This document shows positions 1 through 8,475 of a stretch of DNA of 64,000 nucleotides, one piece after another; the first letter of the stretch is position 1, and every line of letters begins with the position of its first letter. This stretch comes from an uncultured Erythrobacter sp. (GTDB lineage Bacteria; Pseudomonadota; Alphaproteobacteria; Sphingomonadales; Sphingomonadaceae): NCBI GenBank assembly GCA_947501215.1, contig CANMUS010000007.1, forward strand, positions 1-64,000, in the 5' to 3' direction. Both the position numbers and the translations under genes were made by a program. Below the pieces are notes generated by a model that had not been told where the DNA came from, did no database searches, and saw nothing but the letters and a program-made list of their open reading frames with translations.

Positions 1-213
1 ATAGCTCATCGCGTGCGGCCCGCGGGTTCGGGCACCGTCGACTTTCCGACGCCTCACGGCGTCCGAAACTCTAAACGTCAGCGGAATGTCCGTTTTTGGT
101 GTGAGCCTGAGTGGTTTCGGACATTCGGGACCATGTTTTGACCTACCTGCGACCCCGGTCGAATACCCAACCCTGAGATAATCATGGAAAACCAAGCGAT
201 TAGCTCAAGATTT
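1..213. other. Left-edge intergenic DNA with overlapping inverted repeats
   Basis: No coding sequence is supported here. Two inverted repeats are visible: GTCCGAAA (61-68) pairs with TTTCGGAC (115-122), and GAATGTCCG (84-92) pairs with CGGACATTC (118-126). They share the right arm, so only one can form at a time. This could be a transcript end or an intergenic palindromic element; the function is unknown. Confidence 0.4.
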
Positions 214-297
214 TGGTACCCCTGGCCGGACTCGAACCGGCACTTCAAAGAAACTCGATTTTGAGTCGAGCGCGTCTACCAATTCCGCCACAGGGGC
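214..297 (-). tRNA. tRNA-Leu (anticodon CAA)
   Basis: The minus strand folds as a class II tRNA of 84 nt with an extended variable arm. The acceptor stem GCCCCTG pairs with CAGGGGT (one G-U pair at the end), the CCA tail is encoded at 214-216, and the T-loop reads GGTTCGAGTCC. The anticodon loop is CTCAAAA inside stem CTCGA/TCGAG, so the anticodon is CAA and it reads UUG. Confidence 0.95.
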
Positions 298-365
298 ACT
301 GTGCGGGCAAGAGCGCGGCGGATAGCTTGGGGGCGCGGGCGATACAAGCGCCGAAATCGCTTGGT

Positions 366-704
366 TCAGAAATCCCATCCGATCGCGACATGGGCCAATC
401 CCGGCAATCCTTTACGGGGTTTTCCGAGAGCGCCTGCAGTCAGGAACGGGCCATCCTTGGCGAGAGGCAAGGTCACAACCGGCGGATCCCACGCGATAAT
501 GCGGGTGTCGGTACCGCGAGGGAGAAGCGGTTCGTCCTGCATAACACGCCTGGCTTCCACGCGGTCAGGTACGGCGAGATCGAAGGTCGAATTTAGCGGA
601 AGATTTTCGGCCTTACTCTTGAGTTGCGCGGGCTCACCTGGATCGGCGGCGGTCGGGATTGCATATGCTGCGCACGAAAATGCAATTCCGATAGCGAGTT
701 TCAC
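366..704 (-). CDS. Hypothetical exported protein
   Basis: This is a 112-residue protein of no recognised family. The first 20 or so residues (KLAIGIAFSCAAYAIPTAAD) look like a Sec signal peptide with a cleavage site near ATAAD-type residues, so the product is probably periplasmic. The rest is short and proline-rich without catalytic motifs. The start is a GTG at 702-704 with an AAAGG sequence about 10 nt upstream. It lies downstream of suhB on the same strand, about 110 nt away. The gene call rests on the signal peptide and the open frame only. Confidence 0.55.
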   Translation of the reverse strand: MKLAIGIAFSCAAYAIPTAADPGEPAQLKSKAENLPLNSTFDLAVPDRVEARRVMQDEPLLPRGTDTRIIAWDPPVVTLPLAKDGPFLTAGALGKPRKGLPGLAHVAIGWDF

Positions 705-814
705 CAGCGACCGACCTTTCTGTATGCAGAATGGACGCTCGGCAGGTTTGGTTAGTTCCCGATTTGAAAGTGATGCAAACCGGTCGTTTGCCCAGAACCG
801 GCGTTGGCTGAAAG

Positions 815-1633
815 CTACTTGAGCGCCGATACGAGCAGCTTGTGCAGCTTCGAATGCAAAGCGTCGTTCGCTGCGAGGATCTGCTCGTCATGTACCGGTT
901 TCGAGCGACCGCGATAGTCGGTCATGAACCCACCAGCCTCACGCACCAGCAAGCCGCCGGCAGCGGTGTCCCACGGGCTCAGGCAACTTTCCCAAAAGCC
1001 GTCGAAGCGGCCGGCAGCGACCCAGGCGAGGTCCAGCGAAGCGGCGCCGAAGCGCCGGATGCCTGCGACATTCGGCCCGATCGCGCCATAGATGCGCGAC
1101 CATTCGTCGAAATTGCCGACGCCCTGGAAGGGCATACCCGTCGCGATCAGCGCGTCGGACAGGTTCCTGCGGGAGGATACCCGCAACCGGCCATCGTGCA
1201 GCCACGCACCGCGCGATTTTTCGGCCCAGAAGGTCTCGTCGGTGATCGGCTGGTAGACGACGGCCGCAGTGACATCGCCCCATCCTCCACCGCCGAGCTT
1301 GGGCTCCTGCGCCGCGATCGAAATGGCGAAATGCGGGATGCCGTGGAGGAAGTTGCTGGTGCCGTCGAGCGGGTCGATGATCCAGCGCGGCTGGTCGGGC
1401 GCGCCTTCGATCGTGCCGGCTTCCTCCAGCACGAAGCCCCAGTCGGGCCGCGCCTGTTTGAGCTCGTCGTACAGCGTGCGTTCTGCGCGAATATCGGCTT
1501 TCGAAACGAAATCCGCAGGGCCCTTGCGGCTCACCTGCAGATGTTCGATCTCGCCGAAGTCGCGACGCAGGCGGCCACCCGCCTTGCGCGCGGCCTTTTC
1601 CATCACGCGGATCAGTCCCGACAATGCGGCCAT
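815..1633 (-). CDS. suhB: Inositol-1-monophosphatase family protein (SuhB type)
   Basis: A 272-residue Mg2+-dependent phosphatase of the inositol monophosphatase superfamily, which hydrolyses phosphate monoesters such as myo-inositol 1-phosphate. The metal-site motifs are all present: EE at residues 70-71, IDPLDGTSNF at 86-95 with Asp87 and Asp90, and SPWDTAAGG near residue 220. Length is typical of the family. It is the last gene of an efp-unknown-suhB cluster with gaps of only 10-12 nt, an arrangement I associate with alphaproteobacteria. A second family member lies at 43606-44415, so the true substrates of the two may differ. In enterobacteria SuhB also acts on rRNA transcription complexes; whether that applies here is unknown. 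Confidence 0.88.
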   Translation of the reverse strand: MAALSGLIRVMEKAARKAGGRLRRDFGEIEHLQVSRKGPADFVSKADIRAERTLYDELKQARPDWGFVLEEAGTIEGAPDQPRWIIDPLDGTSNFLHGIPHFAISIAAQEPKLGGGGWGDVTAAVVYQPITDETFWAEKSRGAWLHDGRLRVSSRRNLSDALIATGMPFQGVGNFDEWSRIYGAIGPNVAGIRRFGAASLDLAWVAAGRFDGFWESCLSPWDTAAGGLLVREAGGFMTDYRGRSKPVHDEQILAANDALHSKLHKLLVSALK

Positions 1634-1643
1634 GGTAACTCTC

Positions 1644-1994
1644 TTATTCGGTAAGGACGCGGATCGAGCGCGCCTGGAGATGGATGTCGCCCCATTCGGA
1701 GCGCATGTCGAAGCGCGAGCCTTCGATACTAAACTCGGATATATCGAAGCGCTTCTTGCCTTCCACCCCGCCTTCGGGCCGGTCGAGCGACAGCTTCGAT
1801 ATCCCTGCGAATTTCAGCATCCCGGGATGGAAACAGCAGTCATCTTCCTCGCCCGGCTGTTCGTAATCGGCATGAGCGGGATCGAGGCAGAAATCCATCT
1901 CCAGCACCAGTTCGTCGTCATTGATAATCACGCCTAGCAAGACGCTCTTCTCGATGTCGATATTCTCGAACCGGCTGGCGATGGATTTACCCAT
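1644..1994 (-). CDS. Conserved-looking hypothetical protein between efp and suhB
   Basis: A 116-residue acidic soluble protein with no signal peptide and no membrane segment. I do not recognise the family. It contains a cysteine pair within the motif EEDDCCFHPG (about residues 49-58) that could bind a metal or be redox active, but this is only a guess. It is 12 nt downstream of efp and 10 nt upstream of suhB on the same strand, so it is almost certainly cotranscribed with them. Confidence 0.7.
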   Translation of the reverse strand: MGKSIASRFENIDIEKSVLLGVIINDDELVLEMDFCLDPAHADYEQPGEEDDCCFHPGMLKFAGISKLSLDRPEGGVEGKKRFDISEFSIEGSRFDMRSEWGDIHLQARSIRVLTE

Positions 1995-2006
1995 GATGCG
2001 CGTCCT

Positions 2007-2570
2007 CTAGTTGGCCTTGCCGACGTAGCTCTGTTCGTAAACGTCGACGATAATGCGCGTGCCGCTTTCGATATGCGGCGGCACCATGATACGAACGCCG
2101 TTGTCGAGCACGGCGGGCTTGTAACTGGAGGAAGCGGTCTGCCCCTTCACCACGGCGTCGGCCTCGACGATCTCGGCTTCGACCTGCGCGGGCAGTTCTA
2201 CCGAGATCGGCTTTTCTTCCCACAGTTCCAGCTTCACCTGCATGCCGTCCTGCAGAAACGGGCGGGCATCGCCCAGCAGGTCGCTCGGCAGGTTGATCTG
2301 CTCGTAGGTGTTCTGGTCCATGAAAACGAGCATGTCGCCGTCTTCGTAGAGGAACTGATACTCCTGCGTGTCGAGCCGCACCTTTTCGACCGTGTCGGCG
2401 CTGCGGAAGCGGACATTGGTCTTGCGGCCGTCCTGCAGGTTCTTCATCTCGACCTGCATGTAAGCGCCGCCCTTGCCGGGCTGGGTGTGCTGGATCTTGG
2501 CGACCTTCCAGATGCCGCCTTCGTATTCGATGATGTTGCCCGGACGGATGTCCACGCCGCTGATCTTCAT
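2007..2570 (-). CDS. efp: Translation elongation factor P
   Basis: A 187-residue EF-P, which binds ribosomes stalled at polyproline and promotes peptide-bond formation. The KOW-like N-terminal domain carries the loop [15 protein letters not shown]; Lys33 in PGKGG occupies the position that is post-translationally modified in EpmA-type bacteria. The OB domains follow and the C-terminus ends in [10 protein letters not shown]. Length matches the family. An AAGGTAG sequence lies about 8 nt before the ATG. It heads the cluster with the 116-residue unknown and suhB. I saw no epmA or epmB in the window. Confidence 0.96.
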   Translation of the reverse strand: MKISGVDIRPGNIIEYEGGIWKVAKIQHTQPGKGGAYMQVEMKNLQDGRKTNVRFRSADTVEKVRLDTQEYQFLYEDGDMLVFMDQNTYEQINLPSDLLGDARPFLQDGMQVKLELWEEKPISVELPAQVEAEIVEADAVVKGQTASSSYKPAVLDNGVRIMVPPHIESGTRIIVDVYEQSYVGKAN

Positions 2571-2717
2571 GGGGAAGCTACCTTCGACTTGTAAAAGAGC
2601 TGGCCACCATTGCTGCGATGACCTCGTGCGCCGCGCGCCTTAGCCGAGTGGAGGCACGCGGGCAAGGCGAGTGGAAATTCGGGCGATGTCTGCTATGTAG
2701 GGGGGTGGACGGATATT

Positions 2718-3083
2718 ATGAGACTCAACGCACTCAGCATCGCGCTCGCATGCATTGCGGGCCTTCTCACTTCACCCCTCGACGCGCAGGGTCGGCTGAC
2801 GCTGCTCGACCGCGGCACGTACATCTGCGCCCTCCCCGGCGACGCGACCGGCAGCGCCTGGGTCGAACAGGCGGGTCGCGAGTTTACGATCGAAGGCGGA
2901 TCGAGTTACGACACGCCGCGCGGCGGCGGCACCTACCTCATGGAAGGCCGGCAGGTCATCTTCACCCGCGGCCCGATGCGCGGCGTGAAGCTGATGCTGT
3001 TGAGCTCGGGCCTGCTTCAGGAGATCGGTCGCGACGGAAAGCTCGGTCGCCTGCGCTGCCACCGGACCGGAGCCCGGGACTAG
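2718..3083 (+). CDS. Small exported hypothetical protein
   Basis: A 121-residue protein with a clear N-terminal signal peptide (about residues 1-23, ending SPLDAQG) followed by a small domain containing TYICALPGD and RLRCHRTG. The two cysteines of the mature part could form a disulfide in the periplasm. I do not recognise a named family. It is divergent from efp and its stop lies 3 nt from the stop of the convergent M23 peptidase. Confidence 0.7.
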   Translation: MRLNALSIALACIAGLLTSPLDAQGRLTLLDRGTYICALPGDATGSAWVEQAGREFTIEGGSSYDTPRGGGTYLMEGRQVIFTRGPMRGVKLMLLSSGLLQEIGRDGKLGRLRCHRTGARD

Positions 3084-3086
3084 CGT

Positions 3087-3782
3087 TTAGCGCTGCGTTA
3101 ACAGGGTATATGGGTTGAGGGCATTGGCCGGCTCCCACCATTCCGCATCCTTCGTCGTCTGCATGATCGCGAAATGGAGATGCGGCGCATCTTCGCTCGC
3201 ATTGCCGCTGCTGCCCACCGTGCCGAGACGCTGACCGCGGCGGACGCGCTGGCCCTCCTTCAACCCTTCCGCATACTTGTCGAGATGGGCGTAGTAATAG
3301 ATCGTCTCGCCGTCAGTCGAGCGGACGTAGACCGTATTGCCGCCCGCTTCGGACTTGAACAGGCGCTCGATCTGGCCGGGTGCGGCAGCGACGACGCTCG
3401 TGCCGGTCGGCGCCATGATGTCGATGGCTTCGTGCAGACGATCGCCACCACTTCTCGAATCACTGAAAGTATCGGTCAGATCACTGGGCCGGATATTAAG
3501 CACCGGAATTTGCAGGGTTCCCGGCGCCGACGACGCCGGTGCGCGAACCACATTCGTGTCGAGTGGATCGGGACCGGAGCCCGGCGTTTCCGGAGCCGAC
3601 ATCGTGCCGCCGGGCACAGTGTCGGTAGCCTCAGGGCTCGGCGCGGCCTCTGCCGGCCGCGTGCTGTCGCGCTGGCCCTCACTCGTCGCGTTTTCGATCA
3701 GGCTGCCGCCCACGATGATCCATACCGCACTAGTCAGCGTGGCCGTGAAGACGATGGTGAGGATGCGGTCGACGAGCTTCAT
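3087..3782 (-). CDS. M23 (LytM-type) peptidoglycan metallopeptidase
   Basis: A 231-residue membrane-anchored zinc endopeptidase predicted to cut peptidoglycan cross-links in the periplasm. One N-terminal transmembrane segment (about residues 8-26) is followed by a low-complexity Pro/Glu/Thr linker to about residue 95, then the LytM domain. Zinc-site motifs are present: LHEAIDI (H-x3-D), YYAHLDKY, and the HLHF signature near the C-terminus. The whole set is intact, so it is probably an active enzyme and not a degenerate EnvC/NlpD-like activator. It lies 17 nt downstream of the L,D-transpeptidase gene on the same strand, which suggests a two-gene wall-remodelling operon. Confidence 0.88.
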   Translation of the reverse strand: MKLVDRILTIVFTATLTSAVWIIVGGSLIENATSEGQRDSTRPAEAAPSPEATDTVPGGTMSAPETPGSGPDPLDTNVVRAPASSAPGTLQIPVLNIRPSDLTDTFSDSRSGGDRLHEAIDIMAPTGTSVVAAAPGQIERLFKSEAGGNTVYVRSTDGETIYYYAHLDKYAEGLKEGQRVRRGQRLGTVGSSGNASEDAPHLHFAIMQTTKDAEWWEPANALNPYTLLTQR

Positions 3783-3799
3783 GAGAGCTCTCTAGCGCC

Positions 3800-5095
3800 T
3801 CACGCCTCGAAAATCACCTCTGTCGATTGCGACACCATTCCGGCGAGCCGCGCGGCATCCCAGTTGGTCAGGCGCACACAGCCGCTGCTTTGCGCCCGGC
3901 CAATGGTTTCGGGATCGGGCGTACCATGGATGCCGTAATGTTCCTTGCTGAGATCAATCCATACCACGCCGACTGGTGAATTCGGGCCGGGCGGCAGCTG
4001 GAAAGTCTCGCCGTCTTCCTCACCGCCGCTCAGCACTTCGGGATCGTAGCTGTAGGGCGGATTGTACGCCTCGCCGACGATGTCCCATTCACCGAGCGGC
4101 AGCGGGAACTGGCTGGAGCCGGAGCTGACCGTGAACAATGCTACGAGCTTTTCACCCTGGTACGCCTTCAGCGTCTTGTCAGCCTTGCTGACAACGATCC
4201 GATCGACCTCGGGCTGATCGCTGCCGACACCGAGGGAGGCGAGGGTTTGCAGCCAGCTCGTGTCCTCAATCGAACCGGGTGCGATGCGGTCGCCGCCGAT
4301 ATTCGGTACGCGGATCTGCTGGCCGGGGGTGAAGTAACTCTCGCTGGACGAACTGTCGTTGGACGCCGTGCGCGTAGAACTCGCGCTGGGCGTCGGTGTC
4401 GGCGTCGAACCGCCCGTAGCCGTAGGCGATGCCGTCGGCGTACCGCTCGCCGAGCTGCTCGCGCCTGCGGGGCGGCCATTCGGATTTAGCTGCTTGAGCA
4501 CATCGACGGTCGTATGGAAGCGCTCCGCGAGCCGCTCGTCGAGCGATTTATAGCCCATGCGCTCAAGCTCGGCCTTTGCCTCAGTTTCCTCGGGGATGTC
4601 TGTGTACTCGGCATCGCTCCAGCTGGCCGGGATGGTCACGACGCGCGTAGCCGGGATGCGCTCCCACTCGGCCAGTGCTTCCTTCGTTGCATCGTCTAGT
4701 TCGCCCGTCACGTCGAGGTCGTTCGCTTCCTGAAAGCCATTGAGCGCATTTTCGGTGCTCATGCCCATCTTGCCGTCGATCACGCCCGGCCCGAAACCGA
4801 TACGATCCAGCACGACTTGCGCCTGCATGATCGGGCGGTCTTCGGGGTCCGGGATATCGGCGGACTGTGTCCCATTGGCAGAATCAGTGGCGGACGCATT
4901 CATATAGCGCTCGTCGTTCGAAGCCATGGTGTCGGCGAGATTGTCGTCGCCATAGGTCTCGTAACCGTAATCGTTCTGCGCGGTGCTAGTCGCGTCGGTC
5001 TGTGGCTGATCGGCACTGTCCGCACCGCCCGATCCGCAAGCGGAAAGCGCCAGGAGCGATGCGGCAAGTGCGAGAGTACGGGGCTTGAACGACAT
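3800..5095 (-). CDS. L,D-transpeptidase lipoprotein with peptidoglycan-binding domain
   Basis: A 431-residue YkuD-family enzyme expected to make 3-3 peptidoglycan cross-links or attach proteins to the wall. The N-terminus has a lipobox (LALSAC, Cys at about residue 20), so it is a lipoprotein. A PG_binding_1-like domain covers roughly residues 88-145, followed by a Ser/Thr/Pro-rich linker around 205-250 with the phrase TPGQQIRVPN that resembles a LysM end. The catalytic YkuD domain is C-terminal with YGIHGTPD and SSGCVRL; the Cys is the nucleophile. It is immediately upstream of the M23 peptidase. Confidence 0.9.
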   Translation of the reverse strand: MSFKPRTLALAASLLALSACGSGGADSADQPQTDATSTAQNDYGYETYGDDNLADTMASNDERYMNASATDSANGTQSADIPDPEDRPIMQAQVVLDRIGFGPGVIDGKMGMSTENALNGFQEANDLDVTGELDDATKEALAEWERIPATRVVTIPASWSDAEYTDIPEETEAKAELERMGYKSLDERLAERFHTTVDVLKQLNPNGRPAGASSSASGTPTASPTATGGSTPTPTPSASSTRTASNDSSSSESYFTPGQQIRVPNIGGDRIAPGSIEDTSWLQTLASLGVGSDQPEVDRIVVSKADKTLKAYQGEKLVALFTVSSGSSQFPLPLGEWDIVGEAYNPPYSYDPEVLSGGEEDGETFQLPPGPNSPVGVVWIDLSKEHYGIHGTPDPETIGRAQSSGCVRLTNWDAARLAGMVSQSTEVIFEA

Positions 5096-5140
5096 TGTGC
5101 AATCTCCTGAAATCGGGACGCATCCGGTCCCTTCAGGATG

Positions 5141-5770
5141 TCAAACTCGCGCCTCGCCGATTTGCTCCACAAAGGCTTTCACGGCAGCCACTTCGTCGCC
5201 GGACCAGATTGCGCCCGACACGGCGAGAAAGTCGGCTCCGGCCTTGATCAGGGGTGCGCAATTTGCCGGAGTGATGCCGCCGATAGCCACCGACGGCAGC
5301 TCGACCATCTCGCTCCACCATTCGAGCAGTTCGATTTCCGCTCGATGCGAGGTTTCCTTGGTTTCGCTCGGAAAGAATGCGCCGAATGCGACATAATCCG
5401 CCCCAGCCTCGCCCGCTTCCAGTGCGAGATGGCGAGAATCGTGACAGGTCACTCCGATCTGCGCTTCCCGGCCTAGGTCTGCGCGGGCCTCGCGCGGATC
5501 GCCGTCGCCCTGGCCTAGATGAACACCATCGGCTCCGAGGCGTTTGGCGAGTGCGACGTCGTCATTGACGATAAAGGCCACTTCACGCGCGGCGCAGATC
5601 GCCTGCAGGGGCTCGGCAAGACGCGCTGCCTCGTGCTGGTCGAGGCCTTTCACCCGAAACTGGAACGCGGTAGCGACGCCCTTCCCCGCATCGAGAGCGC
5701 GTTGGAGGCGCTCGGGAAAGGTGCCCGACATATCGAGCGGCGAGATCAGATACAGCTGGCAATCGGTCAT
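5141..5770 (-). CDS. thiE: Thiamine phosphate synthase
   Basis: A 209-residue TIM-barrel enzyme that joins HMP-pyrophosphate and the thiazole phosphate to give thiamine phosphate in the cytoplasm. Recognisable segments are FQFRVKGLD (substrate loop), FIVNDDVALA, DGVHLGQGD, and GGITPAN near the phosphate-binding end, with a final VSGAIW. The family's usual QLRxK is FQFRVKG here, a modest variation. It stands alone between the L,D-transpeptidase gene and the divergent lipoprotein; no other thi gene is nearby, and I saw no TPP riboswitch consensus upstream. Confidence 0.88.
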   Translation of the reverse strand: MTDCQLYLISPLDMSGTFPERLQRALDAGKGVATAFQFRVKGLDQHEAARLAEPLQAICAAREVAFIVNDDVALAKRLGADGVHLGQGDGDPREARADLGREAQIGVTCHDSRHLALEAGEAGADYVAFGAFFPSETKETSHRAEIELLEWWSEMVELPSVAIGGITPANCAPLIKAGADFLAVSGAIWSGDEVAAVKAFVEQIGEARV

Positions 5771-5850
5771 CGGCCGCGTTCTCTAATGCGCTCGCCGCAA
5801 TTCGTCACCCGTTCAGATGAGCGACAGCGTCGCTGGCCGCTAATGCGCAG

Positions 5851-6240
5851 ATGAAGACTGCCCTTGCCGCCGCACTCGCCTTGCCGCTGACCGCCTGCGC
5901 GATCATCCCCCACACCCCACGCGTGAACGGCGATGCTGCGGCGCAAGGCACGCCGGTTGCGCTCGGCGAAGCGGTATGGACGGGCGACACCATTATCAAG
6001 CCGCTGGCGGTTACCGAAGACAGCCGCTGCCCCGTCGACGTTCAATGCGCCTGGGCGGGCAAACTGACGGTCTCGACTCGGATTACCGCGACAAGCTGGG
6101 CGCAGACTGCCCCTCTGACGCTTGGCGAACCCTACGAGGTTCTCGGGCGGACCTATGTCCTCACATCGGCAACGCCGGAAAAAACTGCGGTCGGAGAAAT
6201 CCCGGCTACCGAGTATCGCTTCACCTTCGAACGGCGCTGA
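5851..6240 (+). CDS. Small lipoprotein with Cys-Pro-x-Asp-x-x-Cys motif
   Basis: A 129-residue predicted lipoprotein. The signal peptide ends in the lipobox LTAC (Cys at about residue 16). The mature part contains SRCPVDVQCAWAGK, a motif I have seen widely in small periplasmic proteins of unknown function, in which the two cysteines could form a disulfide. No enzyme family is assigned. It is divergent from thiE and converges on the aldolase gene with a 3-nt gap. Confidence 0.72.
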   Translation: MKTALAAALALPLTACAIIPHTPRVNGDAAAQGTPVALGEAVWTGDTIIKPLAVTEDSRCPVDVQCAWAGKLTVSTRITATSWAQTAPLTLGEPYEVLGRTYVLTSATPEKTAVGEIPATEYRFTFERR

Positions 6241-6243
6241 GCG

Positions 6244-7131
6244 TCAGGTCACACTCGCAGCGTGGATCTGGTCGATCGCGCCCGAGAGCGTGCCGTCGAA
6301 ATCCTCGTCGCTCTGATTGTGCCGCAAATCCTGTAGCAGGCCGCGGCTGAAGCTTGCGATCATGCCGGGATTCTTTGCGAGTTCGGCGCAAGCCTCGTCG
6401 GTCGAGTAGCCACCCGAGAGCGCGACGACGCGCAGCACCTTGGGGTGGTTGGTCAGACCGGAGTATAGGCCTGCCGTCTTCGGGATAGAGAGCTTCAGCA
6501 TGACCTGCTGACCGTCAGGCAGCGCGTTGAGACCTTCTTCGATCGCTTCCAACAGGATCGCTTCGCCCTCCGCGCGGTCCGCGGAGGTGATGTCGTATTC
6601 CGGCTCCAGCATTGGCACGAGACCGGTCGAGAGGATCCGCGCACCTTCGGCGAATTGCTGGCGCACGGCTTCCTTGATGCCGACCGGATTGGCCGACTTC
6701 ACGACCGAACGCATCTTGGTGCCGAAAACGCCGAGGTCCTTGGCGCGGCGGCACATGTCTTCGAGGCCCGGATTGGGCTTCATCAGCTGGGCCCCGTCGC
6801 GTTCCTTTTCTAGGCCCTTGTCGACTTTGAGGAAGGGGACGATGCCGCGCTCGTTTAGACGCGCCGGAACGCTTTTACCGCCGCTCTCGCCGTCCATGGT
6901 TTTCTCGAACAGGATGGCGCCGATGACCTTGCCGTTACCGAAGCACGGTGCCTCGATAATGCGCTGGCGCATTTCATGGATGAGGCTGAACATTTCGTCT
7001 TCTGTGGTCCAAGCGCTGTCCTCGACGCCATAGCCCTTAAGCGCCTTGGGCGTGGAGCCGCCCGACTGGTCGAGCGCTGCGATAAAGCCCTGGCCGGTGG
7101 CGACGCGCGCCTTCATGTCGTCGAAAGTCAT
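6244..7131 (-). CDS. fba: Class I fructose-bisphosphate aldolase
   Basis: A 295-residue Schiff-base aldolase that interconverts fructose 1,6-bisphosphate with glyceraldehyde 3-phosphate and dihydroxyacetone phosphate. Family motifs include AALDQSGGSTPKAL near the N-terminus and MLKLSIPKTAGLYSG, which contains the lysine region. I place the start at the ATG at 7131 (protein begins TFDDMKARV) because a GAGG Shine-Dalgarno lies 8 nt before it; an in-frame ATG eight codons upstream is less likely. It is near but not in the tkt-gap-pgk operon. The class I type replaces the zinc-dependent class II enzyme in many sphingomonads. Confidence 0.93.
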   Translation of the reverse strand: MTFDDMKARVATGQGFIAALDQSGGSTPKALKGYGVEDSAWTTEDEMFSLIHEMRQRIIEAPCFGNGKVIGAILFEKTMDGESGGKSVPARLNERGIVPFLKVDKGLEKERDGAQLMKPNPGLEDMCRRAKDLGVFGTKMRSVVKSANPVGIKEAVRQQFAEGARILSTGLVPMLEPEYDITSADRAEGEAILLEAIEEGLNALPDGQQVMLKLSIPKTAGLYSGLTNHPKVLRVVALSGGYSTDEACAELAKNPGMIASFSRGLLQDLRHNQSDEDFDGTLSGAIDQIHAASVT

Positions 7132-7257
7132 CGGGAAGTCCTCGTGCCTGTGCATTCGTATGCGCGCCCTTTAGCCAAGCGGTTTCGCACCTGCAACAGC
7201 GCGCGGGTAACTTATGACGTGCCGGGACGTATTGGTTGGAGAGAAGAGGAGAAACGG

Positions 7258-8016
7258 ATGCTGGACGATACGCAAGAGCAGCTTTGCAAAAACAACAGGA
7301 CCGACTTTTCCGATCTGAAGGCACTGACGATCAATTGCACGCTCAAGCCCTCGCCGCAGGGGTCGCATACCGACAAGCTGCTGGGCGTTGCCGAAGCTAT
7401 CCTCGTGAAGAACAATGTCGGCCTCGAAACGGTCCGGCTGGTCGATCATGCAATCGCACCGGGTGTCTATCCGGATATGACCGAGCACGGCGCAAAACAG
7501 GACGATTGGCCCGCCATCTGGAAGAAGGTCCAGGCCGCTGACATCCTAATCGTCGGAACCCCGATCTGGCTGGGCGAGAAATCTTCCGTGTGCCAGCGCC
7601 TGATCGAGCGGCTTTACGCACATTCCGGCCAGACCAACGACAAGGGGCAATATACCTTTTACGGCAAGGTCGGCGGCTGCATCGTCACCGGCAATGAGGA
7701 CGGCATCAAGCATGTCGGCATGGGCGTGCTCTACTCGCTCCAGCACGTCGGTTACACCATCCCCCCACAGGCGGACGCCGGGTGGATCGGCGAGGCAGGC
7801 CCCGGCCCCAGCTATGGCGACGCAAAAGAGGACGGGAGCGGTTATGTCGGCTTGGACAACGACTTCACCCGCCGGAACACCACTTTCATGACGTGGAACC
7901 TGATGCATTTCGCGCGCATGCTGAAGGATGCAGGCGGCATTCCGGCGTGGGGCAACACCGTCGACCTGTGGAAGGAAGGCTACCGCTTCGACGCGCCCAA
8001 TCCGGACTATCGTTGA
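7258..8016 (+). CDS. NADPH-dependent FMN reductase / flavodoxin-fold protein
   Basis: A 252-residue flavodoxin-like oxidoreductase. The N-terminal strand-loop LTINCTLKPSPQGSHTDKL is the FMN phosphate loop of the NADPH-dependent FMN reductase family, followed by ADILIVGTPIWLGE. The true start is the ATG at 7258, which has a strong GAGGAG about 6 nt upstream; the open frame extends further but without support. It is divergent from fba. Its stop codon abuts the stop of the convergent thioesterase gene in a TGATCA palindrome. Electron donor and substrate are not deducible. Confidence 0.85.
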   Translation: MLDDTQEQLCKNNRTDFSDLKALTINCTLKPSPQGSHTDKLLGVAEAILVKNNVGLETVRLVDHAIAPGVYPDMTEHGAKQDDWPAIWKKVQAADILIVGTPIWLGEKSSVCQRLIERLYAHSGQTNDKGQYTFYGKVGGCIVTGNEDGIKHVGMGVLYSLQHVGYTIPPQADAGWIGEAGPGPSYGDAKEDGSGYVGLDNDFTRRNTTFMTWNLMHFARMLKDAGGIPAWGNTVDLWKEGYRFDAPNPDYR

Positions 8017-8475
8017 TCAGTCCCTTCGGGTGATCTTGCGGATGATCCCGTTGAAGCTGAGCACCGGAGTGCCATCGGCGGTGATCTTGCCGACGACGTA
8101 GATCGTCTTGCCGCCAGCCCGCACGACTTCACCGCGCGCCTCGATCAGCTGGCCGACACGCGCGGGATCGAGAAAGTCGCCTGCAAGGTGCATAGTAACT
8201 CCATGCGACTCGGCCAGAGCATCGGTGGCGATGGTGAACAATGCGCTATCGGCAAAGGTCATCAGGCAACCGCCATGCATGAAGCCGGCACCATTCATGT
8301 GCCGTTCTTCCGCGCGGAAAGCGGATACGTAATCGCCATTCTCGTCGCGGCGCTCGTAGAACGGACCGGCGCGCTGCTCGAAAGCGTCGCTGTTCCAGGT
8401 GGACCAGCCTGCGAATTCGCCTTCGGTGACCGGGATCAGCCCGCCGCCCGATCCGACAGCTTCGTTCTCGCTCAT
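8017..8475 (-). CDS. PaaI-type hotdog thioesterase
   Basis: A 152-residue hotdog-fold acyl-CoA thioesterase. The family signature appears in NGAGFMHGGCLMTFADSALF (about residues 60-80), including HGG and the following Asp helix. The start is set by the ATGA overlap with the pgk stop at 8472-8475, which implies translational coupling to pgk; an upstream in-frame start would lie inside pgk. The substrate is unknown. It is the distal gene of the tkt-gap-pgk transcript. Confidence 0.82.
   Translation of the reverse strand: MSENEAVGSGGGLIPVTEGEFAGWSTWNSDAFEQRAGPFYERRDENGDYVSAFRAEERHMNGAGFMHGGCLMTFADSALFTIATDALAESHGVTMHLAGDFLDPARVGQLIEARGEVVRAGGKTIYVVGKITADGTPVLSFNGIIRKITRRD

Noticed and set aside
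634-891. 85-residue minus-strand frame across the suhB 3' end
   Set aside because: It overlaps suhB in another frame, is Ser/Arg/Thr-rich and has no upstream ribosome-binding site.
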